From Veillonella sp. VA142 (GTDB lineage: Bacteria > Bacillota > Negativicutes > Veillonellales > Veillonellaceae), in NCBI RefSeq assembly GCF_003992135.1, contig NZ_RQVN01000015.1:1-44813 (forward strand): a DNA stretch of 44,813 nt, read 5' to 3'. Shown here one piece after another: positions 36,517 to 44,813 of this stretch (the stretch's first letter is position 1; each line of letters begins with the position of its first letter). The translations under genes and the position numbers were made by a program. The notes below the pieces were generated by a model. The model had not been told where the DNA came from and did no database searches. It worked only from the letters and a program-made list of their open reading frames with translations.

Positions 36517-36585
36517 AGAAAGATATAAGAAGTTAGAGCATTCTTTCATAAACTCAAAAAAGGACGGCTGCCACCGTCCTTTTTT
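36517..36585 (+). ncRNA. Putative antisense antitoxin RNA (RNA II-like) of an Fst/par-type locus
   Basis: This is a short RNA gene convergent with the toxin gene. It shares the bidirectional terminator and contains two segments that recur near the toxin start. GAAGTTAGAGC at 36529-36539 matches 36687-36697, and CATAAACTCA at 36547-36556 matches 36704-36713. Because the toxin is read on the minus strand, each segment is complementary to the toxin mRNA. The second covers the start codon and the end of the ribosome site. The organisation (about 69 nt, convergent, two dispersed repeats plus terminator pairing) is that of RNA II in the pAD1 par system. Expression is not shown. Confidence 0.7.
36556..36585. 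terminator. Bidirectional terminator shared by toxin mRNA and antitoxin RNA
   Basis: Perfect stem AAAAAAGGACGG / CCGTCCTTTTTT with loop CTGCCA, T-rich on either strand. It lies 4 nt beyond the toxin stop on the minus strand and 80 nt after the hsdR stop on the plus strand, so it also ends the hsd transcript. Confidence 0.9.
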
Positions 36586-36589
36586 CTTT

Positions 36590-36706
36590 CTACTTTCTAT
36601 TCTTGTAATGCTTCAGAATTGCATAGGTTAAGAAATTAACAATCAATCCTTGTAGAATAGGGGTCAGAAAGTGACCAGATAATAATGAAGTTAGAGCCTC
36701 GCACAT
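36590..36706 (-). CDS. Putative Fst-family type I toxin peptide (38 aa)
   Basis: This is a 38-residue hydrophobic peptide: an N-terminal MCEALTSLLSGHFLTP, a membrane segment PILQGLIVNFLTYAIL and a basic tail KHYKNRK. Fst toxins have the same plan, including the PIxxGL core (pAD1 Fst has APIFVGLV) and a charged C-terminus. The ribosome site AAGGAGGTGA is a perfect 10-nt match to the 16S 3' end and is 4 nt from the ATG. The leader can fold CCTCTTT onto AAAGGAGG, hiding this site, as in RNA I of par. Fst toxins act at the membrane and disturb nucleoid and division. It is too short for usual gene calling. Confidence 0.75.
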   Translation of the reverse strand: MCEALTSLLSGHFLTPILQGLIVNFLTYAILKHYKNRK

Positions 36707-36713
36707 AAACTCA
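36687..36713. repeat. Direct repeats DRa/DRb in the toxin gene
   Basis: GAAGTTAGAGC (36687-36697) and CATAAACTCA (36704-36713) are exact second copies of 36529-36539 and 36547-36556. Order is the same and spacing nearly so (6 versus 7 nt between the two). They span the toxin start codon and codons 3-7. Confidence 0.9.
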
Positions 36714-36741
36714 CCTCCTTTCTATCAAAGAGGATACTTAA

Positions 36742-36750
36742 AGTATAGCA
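36742..36750 (-). promoter_or_regulatory. Extended -10 promoter of the toxin gene
   Basis: On the minus strand it reads TGCTATACT. The predicted start near 36736 gives a leader of about 29 nt and an mRNA of about 180 nt ending at the shared terminator. Confidence 0.55.
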
Positions 36751-36779
36751 TATTTTGTGAGAGAAAGGGCTAGAAAGTC

Positions 36780-36808
36780 TTGAATGGGAATGAGAAAACA
36801 TGTATAAT
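36780..36808 (+). promoter_or_regulatory. Promoter of the SRP RNA gene
   Basis: TTGAAT (36780-36785), 17 nt and TATAAT (36803-36808). Strong consensus, suiting a stable RNA. Confidence 0.75.
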
Positions 36809-36816
36809 AATAGGGT

Positions 36817-36958
36817 AATAGCATTGGAATATGACAGTTCTATGGGGCTTGTGCAAGGAGAGCCTGTGAACCATGTCAGGCCTTGATTGGAGCAGCATTA
36901 AGCGGTAACTCTCTTGTGCCACGAGGAAACCTATAGGGCTGTCAGATTCGAGTGCTAT
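36817..36958 (+). ncRNA. ffs: Signal recognition particle RNA (ffs, Firmicute large form)
   Basis: The conserved SRP helix 8 region is present: GTGAACCATGTCAGG, an apical CCTTGATTGG in place of the common GGAA-type tip, then AGCAGCATTAAGCGG. Flanking strands pair over a long rod: TAGCA / TGCTA, GAAT / ATTC, GACAG / CTGTC and CTAT / ATAG. It binds Ffh and directs membrane-protein mRNAs to the translocon. The position directly upstream of dnaX is the usual Firmicute place. The ends are approximate. Confidence 0.88.
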
Positions 36959-36961
36959 GGT

Positions 36962-36988
36962 AAAGCAGCTAGCTTAGCTGCTTTTTTT
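36962..36988 (+). terminator. Terminator of ffs
   Basis: AAAGCAGCTA / TAGCTGCTTT with a 3-nt loop and seven T. dnaX starts 26 nt later and may depend on read-through. Confidence 0.85.
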
Positions 36989-37013
36989 CATATCTTAAGG
37001 GAAAGGAGGGGCT

Positions 37014-39401
37014 ATGAGTTATTTAGCATTATATAGACGATGGAGACCGAAACAGTTTACCGATGTTGTGGGGCAACATCATGTGTCGGATACATTACAA
37101 CGAGCTATTCGTGAAGATAAAGTGGCACATGCCTATTTATTTGCTGGTCCTAGAGGTACGGGCAAAACGAGTATGGCAAAAATATTTGCGCGTGCTATTA
37201 ACTGTGAACAGGGTCCTACAGATACACCTTGTGGTCAGTGTGAATCGTGCCAGCAAATGTTACAAGGACAAGCCTTGGATGTGATCGAAATTGATGCGGC
37301 TTCCAATCGAGGTATTGATGAAGTGCGTGCCTTGCGGGAGCAAGTGAATTTCTTGCCTGTAGTAGGTCATAAAAAAGTATTTATCATTGATGAAGCCCAC
37401 ATGCTCACCAATGAAGCGTGGAATGCCTTGTTGAAAACTATCGAGGAACCGCCAAGCCATGTGATGTTCATTTTTGCCACAACAGAATCGGAGAAATTAC
37501 CGGTTACTATTTTATCTCGTTGTCAGCGTTATACATTCCGCCGTATCACAGCAAAAGATATTACAGCCCACTTATTGCATGTGGCGAAGGAAAGCAATAT
37601 CTCTCTTGACCCTGCGGCGGCACAAGTGATTGCAGTCCATGCAGATGGTGGTTTACGGGATGCCTTGAGTATTCTGGATCAATGTTCCGGTATGACCTCA
37701 GATATGATTACAGCTCCTTTAGTAGAGACTATGATTGGCTTAGTGAGCAAATCCTGGGTGCTAACTATGGTAGATATATTGAAATCCGGTAATGGAGCGG
37801 CTTTACTGCAAGCTGTAGATGAAGCGCTACAAATGGGGCGTGATGCTCGCCAAATTGTAACGGCCTTAGTAGAACATCTGCGAGCTATGATTGTGGCGAA
37901 AGTATTACCTGAGGCAGAAGAGCTATTGGCTTATGATACGCATAGAGAACGCTTATTAGAACAGACAAATGAGTTATCTATGGAGGAAATCGGACGCTAT
38001 ATCAATGTATTACAAACGGTGCAAAATAACGCCAAACAAGTAGATAATCCTAGGGTTATTGTAGAAATGGGATTGCTTTCACTATTACAATTAGGCGGCG
38101 GGACCTATCAAACCTTAGAGGGACGCATGACGACGATGGAACAATTTGTGAATCGTCAAGAAGATGCTTTGCTTCAAAAACTGAATGAGTGGGGGGAACA
38201 ACGTCCAGTGGCAACTATGGATGCTTCATCAGATAATGTAGCTAGTATTGGCAGTAGTGTAACTTCTAATGCAGTGATGCATACAGTATCTAGGGTGGAG
38301 GAGGTGCCACAGATACCAGAACAAGATATATATGAAGGTATTATGGAAGACGTACCACCACCCCTTGAGGACGATGAATTTTCGCCTCCAGTGCCACCTT
38401 CAGAGACTGTGAGGAGAACAGCACTGCCACCACCGGGTATAGCGAATGGAACGGGAACAACAAGAGCTAAAGGGGCAGGTATGGCTTCTACTATAAAAAG
38501 CTCCTTGCCACCACCATTACCGAAGAAAGCATCTCCAGCGGTAAAACCTAAAACGGCGACATTTGACACGGCGCAAGAGCTAACTGTAGGACAGGGGATG
38601 GTCAGTCCTCATGAATATAGCACGATTTTAGCAAACGTGATAAAATGGTTGAGAGGCAAGAACTATGGATTGCTAAATACGATCTATCAGCAAGGAACCT
38701 TGGTGTACTTAGATCAAGAGCAAGCTATCTTGGTGTTTCCTACGCCTATTGCGGGACCTATTTTGGTACAGCAGCAACATGTAGAATGTGGAAAGAAAGC
38801 ATTCCAACAAGTGATAGGACGACCGATTGTGGTGAAAGCTATCGATAAGAAGGACCCTAAACTGCAGGTATACTTAGAGGCAGCAAAATCCTTTGGAGGG
38901 ACTTCACAGCAAAGCGGGCAGTCGCAGGTACAACCAACGGTAACGACTCCTGTGGTGAAAGGTACTAAAGAAGCTGAAGGGATAGGACAACCAATTGTTG
39001 CGGCGCAAGAAACGACACCGGTGACAGCTGATGAGGAGATGCCAACTGTATCTGTAGAAACGTCGAGGCCTGACAGTGGGAAACCCACTTATGTAGGGAC
39101 AAACACCACTTCAAAGGTAGGTGCGGGTAGTGATCCGACCAATGTAGAGGGTATTATTGATGATTTTCTCACAGTCTACGATAATCCAGAAGAAGTATTA
39201 AATCCATACTATAAAGAAACAGGGAACGACAAGCTTTCAGAAGAAAGTATAGACGAGATACGGAAGTTGCCGAAGTGGTCCTCAGCAGAGGCCAGTGATG
39301 AAGAAAAACAAGAACCACTACTCTATGATGCATTGCAACATATGGAGGCCAGTGGGTATGATATTTATGTTAAAGAAGTAGACGATTTGTCTAATAGTTA
39401 A
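37014..39401 (+). CDS. dnaX: DNA polymerase III subunit gamma/tau DnaX
   Basis: This 795-residue clamp-loader ATPase has Walker A GPRGTGKTS, a four-cysteine zinc module (CEQGPTDTPCGQCESC), Walker B VFIIDEAHML, and sensor 1 FATTESEKLP with the arginine finger in SRCQRY. A low-complexity Pro/Thr/Ser-rich linker (about residues 395-530) leads to the tau-specific C-terminus. I see no AAAAAAG-type slippery site, so a separate gamma form by frameshift is not supported. The start follows AAAGGAGGGG. It is the first gene of the dnaX-ybaB-recR-bofA cluster. Confidence 0.95.
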   Translation: MSYLALYRRWRPKQFTDVVGQHHVSDTLQRAIREDKVAHAYLFAGPRGTGKTSMAKIFARAINCEQGPTDTPCGQCESCQQMLQGQALDVIEIDAASNRGIDEVRALREQVNFLPVVGHKKVFIIDEAHMLTNEAWNALLKTIEEPPSHVMFIFATTESEKLPVTILSRCQRYTFRRITAKDITAHLLHVAKESNISLDPAAAQVIAVHADGGLRDALSILDQCSGMTSDMITAPLVETMIGLVSKSWVLTMVDILKSGNGAALLQAVDEALQMGRDARQIVTALVEHLRAMIVAKVLPEAEELLAYDTHRERLLEQTNELSMEEIGRYINVLQTVQNNAKQVDNPRVIVEMGLLSLLQLGGGTYQTLEGRMTTMEQFVNRQEDALLQKLNEWGEQRPVATMDASSDNVASIGSSVTSNAVMHTVSRVEEVPQIPEQDIYEGIMEDVPPPLEDDEFSPPVPPSETVRRTALPPPGIANGTGTTRAKGAGMASTIKSSLPPPLPKKASPAVKPKTATFDTAQELTVGQGMVSPHEYSTILANVIKWLRGKNYGLLNTIYQQGTLVYLDQEQAILVFPTPIAGPILVQQQHVECGKKAFQQVIGRPIVVKAIDKKDPKLQVYLEAAKSFGGTSQQSGQSQVQPTVTTPVVKGTKEAEGIGQPIVAAQETTPVTADEEMPTVSVETSRPDSGKPTYVGTNTTSKVGAGSDPTNVEGIIDDFLTVYDNPEEVLNPYYKETGNDKLSEESIDEIRKLPKWSSAEASDEEKQEPLLYDALQHMEASGYDIYVKEVDDLSNS

Positions 39402-39412
39402 GGAGGTTCACT

Positions 39413-39742
39413 ATGTTTGGTGGCGGTAATATGCAAGGTATGTTGAAAAAAGTTCAAAAAATGCAAAAGGATATGGAAAAAGCACAAGAAGAAATTAAAA
39501 ATACCGTGGTGGAAGCATCTATCGGTGGTGGTGCTGTATCCGTAACGATGAACGGAGAACAAGAAGTGTTGTCTATTAAAATTGCTCCAGCTGCAGTGGA
39601 TCCAGAAGATGTGGAAGCCTTGGAAGATTTAATCTTAGCGGCTGTGAATGAAGCGAACCGTAAAGCAAAAGAAGTTGCAGAGAAAAAACTAGGTGCTGTC
39701 ACAGGGAACTTGAAACTTCCTGGAATGCCAGGTATGTTCTAA
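39413..39742 (+). CDS. ybaB: YbaB/EbfC-family nucleoid-associated protein
   Basis: This 109-residue protein begins with a Gly/Met-rich MFGGGNMQGMLKKVQKMQKD, has a basic helix and a central sheet (VSVTMNGEQEVLSIKI), and ends in LPGMPGMF, all typical of YbaB/EbfC. These dimers bind DNA. The place between dnaX and recR is conserved in most bacteria. It starts behind TAAGGAGGT; 11 nt separate it from dnaX and 1 nt from recR. Confidence 0.94.
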   Translation: MFGGGNMQGMLKKVQKMQKDMEKAQEEIKNTVVEASIGGGAVSVTMNGEQEVLSIKIAPAAVDPEDVEALEDLILAAVNEANRKAKEVAEKKLGAVTGNLKLPGMPGMF

Positions 39743-39743
39743 T

Positions 39744-40337
39744 ATGACAAATCCTTTAGAACGATTAGTAGAAGAGTTGCGTCGCCTGCCAGGGGTGGGG
39801 GCTAAATCGGCTAGACGATTAGCATACCACCTCATTGAGGCCGATGCAGAAGATGTACAACGCTTGGTAGAAACCATTCTTGCTGCGAAAGAAGCCACAC
39901 ATAGATGTTCCCAATGTTTTAATTTATCGGCTCAAGATCCTTGTGAGTTTTGTGCTAGTTCTAAACGGGACAGATCGATGATTTGTGTGGTGGAAACATC
40001 CCGTGATGTCATCGCTATCGAACGCAGTGGTGATTATAAAGGGTTATACCATGTGTTGGAAGGGGCTTTGTCCCCTATTGACGGAGTAGGCGTGGAAGAC
40101 ATTCGATTGAAAGAACTTATGTTGCGCCTTCAAGATAATACAGTACAAGAGGTTATCATCGCCACAGACCCTGATGTAGAAGGGGAAGCAACGGCCTTAT
40201 ATATTGCACGACTATTACAACCAACGGGGATCAAGGTGACGCGTATTGCTCGTGGCATCCCAGTTGGTGGAGATATTGAATACGCTGATGAGGTGACATT
40301 GAGCGGTGCTGTATTACATCGTCAAGAAATGAGGTAA
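39744..40337 (+). CDS. recR: Recombination mediator RecR
   Basis: This 197-residue protein has an N-terminal helix-hairpin-helix (RRLPGVGAKSARRLAYHL), a four-cysteine zinc finger (CSQC...CEFC near residues 55-70) and a Toprim domain (VIIATDPDVEGEATALYI). With RecF/RecO it loads RecA on gapped DNA, complementing AddAB at double-strand ends. Length is standard. It is translationally linked to ybaB (1-nt gap). Confidence 0.96.
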   Translation: MTNPLERLVEELRRLPGVGAKSARRLAYHLIEADAEDVQRLVETILAAKEATHRCSQCFNLSAQDPCEFCASSKRDRSMICVVETSRDVIAIERSGDYKGLYHVLEGALSPIDGVGVEDIRLKELMLRLQDNTVQEVIIATDPDVEGEATALYIARLLQPTGIKVTRIARGIPVGGDIEYADEVTLSGAVLHRQEMR

Positions 40338-40339
40338 CT

Positions 40340-40570
40340 ATGGATTACATATTACAAGCTGTAGTAGCTATTGTTGTGGCGTGGGTGATTATCAAGGTAG
40401 CTTGGTTCACCATCAAACGAGTGGCGACAAATGTCTTTTTAGGTATGATTACCTATGCAGTGGCTACAGAAGTATTCCATATTCCTATGGATATGAATAT
40501 TATGTTGTGGGCACTAACCGCGGTGTTAGGACCTATACCAGTGTTAGGCTTAGCGTACTTTCATTGGTAA
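40340..40570 (+). CDS. bofA: BofA-family membrane protein (pro-sigma-K processing inhibitor family)
   Basis: This 76-residue protein has two to three hydrophobic segments: an N-terminal helix LQAVVAIVVAWVIIKVAW, a middle stretch VFLGMITYAV, and a C-terminal LWALTAVLGPIPVLGLAYF with the conserved GxxPVLG-like end of BofA. It lies directly after recR, exactly where sporulating Firmicutes carry bofA. In Bacillus, BofA holds SpoIVFB inactive during sporulation. If the host is a non-sporing Negativicute, this is a relic or a repurposed protein. It starts 3 nt after recR. Confidence 0.8.
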   Translation: MDYILQAVVAIVVAWVIIKVAWFTIKRVATNVFLGMITYAVATEVFHIPMDMNIMLWALTAVLGPIPVLGLAYFHW

Positions 40571-40584
40571 AATAAGGAGCAACT

Positions 40585-43233
40585 ATGCAATCAAATACTG
40601 TGGTACTAAATGATATTCAACAACAAGTTGTACAGGAATTAGACAGAAATATTGTATTGCTAGCTTCTGCAGGGACGGGAAAAACAAATACATTGTCTTA
40701 TAGGGTGGCACATATCTTGGAAACGGGACGTGCCACTGGTGAACAAATCTTGTGTCTCACATTTACGAACAAGGCGTGTCGTGAAATGAAAGAACGTATG
40801 ATTTCCATTGTAGGACAAGAAGCGCAGGCTGTGAAAGTATCTACATTTCACAGCTTTTGTTATACCATTTTGCAAGAAGAAGCAAAATTACAAGAAGATA
40901 TATTTAAAGAATTTCTTATCTTTGACGAAGAAGATGTAGAGGAATTATTGAGTGAATGTTTGCCGCCCCTTGTGAAAGCCTATAGCGAAGAGCAAGGTGT
41001 TATAGCACCCAAAATACATGTAAATACGATTCGTGAGGTTATCAACGCGGTCAAAGAGCACCGATCTAAGTATCAATATTATTCTTCTGATATAAGCAAT
41101 GATTACAGGCGTACAATGGAGGAAATGAAATGTGAGAAATCTGTTTGGTATAGTATTATGTCAGAAGAGACAGCTGCATTTTTAGATGAAAAAGGACTAC
41201 AAGTGTTGATGGAATACGAGTACCGCTTACGAAACCTCAATGGGTTAGATTTTGCTGATTTGATTACTCGTGTTCACCAAATCTTTCAGCGACTAGAAGT
41301 GGCAAATCGTTGGCGTCAGCGCTATTCTTATATTGCAGTGGATGAAATGCAAGACACTAGCGAGTTAGAATATGAAGTGATGAATACCATGTGGAAGGGT
41401 AACCATATTTTGCTCTGTGGGGATTACTTTCAAACCATTTATGAATGGCGTGGGTCGAATCCGATGATATTGATTGATCGATACCGTAGAGATTACAATC
41501 CAATAGAACTCGTATTTGATACAAACTATCGGTCTAATCAGATGTTATTTAGGGGTGCCTTTTCCATGTTGAAAGATATGTTCCCTCAACGGGTGCGGGA
41601 GTTGTATCGAAAAGAACCAAAAGCGATAGCCACACAGCAAGGTGAGCCTATTTCGATATATGCGGCTGAAGATGCTCAGGATGAGGCTAGGTATATATTT
41701 CAAGCTATTCAAAATCTGAGAACAGGCAAAGAGATGCCTCCTGTAGGAATTTTAGTGCGCACCAACAAACAAGCTGTACGATTAAGTGAGCAATTTAAAC
41801 GATGTAACATATCTTTACCAGAAGAGAAGCAATTGAAGTTTATTTTGGCAGATGAATTAAAATTTTTCCGACGTTTAGAAGTTAAGGATGTGTTGGCATT
41901 TTTTAAGTGCTTAGTGAACCCTTGGGACTTAATGAGTACAAAACGAATCATTCGCACCTTTGTCAAAGGGGTTGGTGATAAGCGTATGGAGGAATTAGAA
42001 AGCACAGCAGTGAGAAAAACTGGTTTACGTATTACCGATTTTATGAGTACGAAAATCTTTACACGAGAGCCCTATGAACAATTAGAAAAAGGGTTAGTGG
42101 CTAAGGATATCGTTGTCTTTGATGTGGAATCTACGGGTGTGAATATCATGGAAGACCGTATTGTGCAAATGGCAGCCATTCGTATCGATGAAGAAGGCAA
42201 TACCATTGACACCTTTGAAGGATTTATCAATCCCGGAGTGCCTGTAGGGGATTCAGAATTAGTCCATGGTTTTAGCGATGCCTTCTTGCAAGAGGTTGGG
42301 GACGATGCACGAACTGTATTGGAAGCATTCCGACAGTTTGCGGATAGGTCCATGATTGTAGGACATAATGTACAGTACGATATGGGTATACTAGAGCAGG
42401 AGTGTAGCCGTCATGGTGTAGTTATGCCAAGGGTACAAGCCATCTATGATACCTTAGATATTTACCGTCGTTTTTATCCTAATTTACCAAATCACAAACT
42501 AGAGTTTTTAAGTGGGCACTTCCCAATTAATCATCAATCTACCCATAATGCGATGGATGATATTATAGCGACGGGTAAATTATTGGTCTATGTGATGAAA
42601 GAAAACATACTTCCAACAAAAGCTCAGCGTATGGCATTTGTAAATAAATATAGGGATACATTTGCCAATATTGCAGCCTCTATGGATGCTTTGAGAGGTA
42701 AGTGGACTACGAGCAAGCCTACAGAAATTCTTACTTATATTATGAATCATATGGGGGTAGTGGAATACTACAAGAAGAAAGTAAAAGAAGATCCTACTGG
42801 GCAACATAGATTAACTAGTATCCGCGAACTATACCTCATTATGAAAGAATTAGAAGAGGAATATCCACACTATGTAGGCCGTGATGGGGTGAAAGAGATA
42901 TTAGAAATGTCTGCTCTTCACTCAGGAGAAGGTATGTTCCGGCGAAAAGGGGATAGTCGTATTCCCATTATTACGGTCCATCAAGCTAAAGGTAGTGAAT
43001 TTGAACATGTCTTTATTGCGAGTGCTCATGATGGAGGTCTTCCTTTCTATTATGCGGTTAAGGATGGTAAACTAGAAGAAGAAAAACGTATTTTCTATGT
43101 AGCATTAACCCGCGCTAAGAAGCATTTGACCATTACCTATGCAAAGGTGAATGCAAATGGGTATTGGCAACAACCAAGTCGATTTTTATCGTCCATTCCA
43201 GAAGTATTTATAAAGCGGTTGAGCTCATCATAA
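40585..43233 (+). CDS. UvrD-family helicase with embedded DnaQ-type 3'-5' exonuclease domain
   Basis: This protein has 882 residues. Helicase motifs come first: Walker A ASAGTGKT, TFTNKACREMK, TFHSFCY, VDEMQDTS, CGDYFQTIYEWRG and TNYRSNQ. At about residues 506-672 sits a complete DEDDh exonuclease: VVFDVESTG, GHNVQYDMGIL and HNAMDDIIATG. Helicase motifs then resume (ITVHQAKGSEFEHVF, FYVALTRAKKHL). The exonuclease is thus inserted inside helicase domain 2A rather than fused at an end. It starts behind AAGGAG, 14 nt after bofA. A role in repair or replication-fork processing is inferred. Confidence 0.9.
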   Translation: MQSNTVVLNDIQQQVVQELDRNIVLLASAGTGKTNTLSYRVAHILETGRATGEQILCLTFTNKACREMKERMISIVGQEAQAVKVSTFHSFCYTILQEEAKLQEDIFKEFLIFDEEDVEELLSECLPPLVKAYSEEQGVIAPKIHVNTIREVINAVKEHRSKYQYYSSDISNDYRRTMEEMKCEKSVWYSIMSEETAAFLDEKGLQVLMEYEYRLRNLNGLDFADLITRVHQIFQRLEVANRWRQRYSYIAVDEMQDTSELEYEVMNTMWKGNHILLCGDYFQTIYEWRGSNPMILIDRYRRDYNPIELVFDTNYRSNQMLFRGAFSMLKDMFPQRVRELYRKEPKAIATQQGEPISIYAAEDAQDEARYIFQAIQNLRTGKEMPPVGILVRTNKQAVRLSEQFKRCNISLPEEKQLKFILADELKFFRRLEVKDVLAFFKCLVNPWDLMSTKRIIRTFVKGVGDKRMEELESTAVRKTGLRITDFMSTKIFTREPYEQLEKGLVAKDIVVFDVESTGVNIMEDRIVQMAAIRIDEEGNTIDTFEGFINPGVPVGDSELVHGFSDAFLQEVGDDARTVLEAFRQFADRSMIVGHNVQYDMGILEQECSRHGVVMPRVQAIYDTLDIYRRFYPNLPNHKLEFLSGHFPINHQSTHNAMDDIIATGKLLVYVMKENILPTKAQRMAFVNKYRDTFANIAASMDALRGKWTTSKPTEILTYIMNHMGVVEYYKKKVKEDPTGQHRLTSIRELYLIMKELEEEYPHYVGRDGVKEILEMSALHSGEGMFRRKGDSRIPIITVHQAKGSEFEHVFIASAHDGGLPFYYAVKDGKLEEEKRIFYVALTRAKKHLTITYAKVNANGYWQQPSRFLSSIPEVFIKRLSSS

Positions 43234-43280
43234 AGATATGGGAATTTGTAGTGAATAACTACCCCAATGTTTTCAATCTG

Positions 43281-43289
43281 TGCTATAAT
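43281..43289 (+). promoter_or_regulatory. Extended -10 promoter of purA
   Basis: TGCTATAAT, a consensus extended -10 with no clear -35. The predicted start near 43296 gives a leader of about 130 nt. Confidence 0.6.
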
Positions 43290-43295
43290 AGAGTG

Positions 43296-44725
<1,430 letters not shown>

Positions 44726-44736
44726 TATATGTTATA

Positions 44737-44785
44737 GGGGCTGTAACAAAATGTACTTTTTTACATTTTCGTTACGGTCCCTTTT
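44737..44785 (+). terminator. Long terminator hairpin after purA, built from the GTTACAG-type motif
   Basis: GGGGCTGTAACAAAATGTA (44737-44755) pairs with TACATTTTCGTTACGGTCCC (44762-44781), with one bulged C and two G-U pairs; CTTTTT is the loop and TTTT follows. The arms contain the CTGTAACAAAAT motif of the palindromic repeat family in both orientations. Confidence 0.75.
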
Positions 44786-44813
44786 GCATGCAGAAACTAC
44801 CAAACTTCTTGAG

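Noticed and set aside
36431-36631. 66-codon plus-strand frame across the hsdR end
   Set aside because: It runs through the terminator and antisense to the toxin, has no ribosome site, and is explained by overlap with hsdR.
37014-39401. Programmed frameshift in dnaX giving gamma
   Set aside because: No A-rich slippery heptamer with a downstream hairpin was found at the domain III/IV border.

Overview
The window looks like a chromosome segment of a diderm Firmicute of the class Negativicutes, most probably Veillonella or a close relative. The reasons are the mix of genes: a lactate-oxidation operon (lutABC), SLH-domain envelope proteins, a PotE-type putrescine/ornithine exchanger, B12-salvage genes, and the Firmicute order ffs-dnaX-ybaB-recR-bofA with addBA. 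The genus is an inference; no rRNA or tRNA gene is present to confirm it. Layout: 1-1630 holds an MFS exporter lying between two direct copies of a palindromic intergenic repeat. 1629-3728 is a minus-strand two-component system. 3841-6098 is a plus-strand operon for alpha-ribazole uptake and phosphorylation (cblT-cblS) plus a secreted coiled-coil protein. 6110-7831 holds a GNAT acetyltransferase and a preQ1-riboswitch-controlled queT-queF operon. 7898-15218 is addB-addA. 15276-18303 holds an alanine/glycine:cation symporter (minus) and potE (plus, behind a structured leader). 18618-22586 holds mscL with a zinc ribbon, a DeoR regulator, dapF and a three-SLH surface protein. 22966-26088 is lutABC with its own promoter and terminator. 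26094-28988 holds mscS, a ywlG-like gene and a DUF3290-DUF421 pair. 29103-36476 is a complete type I restriction-modification locus, hsdM-rhuM-hsdS-hsdR. 36482-36750 is a compact type I toxin-antitoxin locus. 36780-43233 is ffs, dnaX, ybaB, recR, bofA and a helicase-exonuclease fusion. 43281-44725 is purA. The most interesting part is 29.1-36.8 kb. The hsdS gene encodes three target-recognition modules instead of two. It carries a four-unit tetranucleotide repeat exactly between module 2 and module 3; gain or loss of one unit ends the protein right after module 2, giving a normal two-module subunit. It also has three perfect 12-bp repeats in the first spacer, as in the spacer-length variants of type IC systems, and 24-bp in-frame direct repeats bracketing module 3. 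Next to it, missed by ordinary ORF calling, is a 38-codon hydrophobic peptide with a perfect Shine-Dalgarno sequence, a convergent ~69-nt RNA gene, a shared bidirectional terminator, and two direct repeats that make the small RNA complementary to the toxin translation start. This is the architecture of the Fst/par type I toxin-antitoxin family. Physiologically the window fits a lactate fermenter. LutABC turns lactate into pyruvate. Propionate formation through methylmalonyl-CoA needs B12, which fits cblT-cblS. DapF, PotE and SLH proteins fit an outer membrane tethered to polyamine-decorated peptidoglycan, as described for this class. These links are inference from family knowledge, not shown by the sequence alone.
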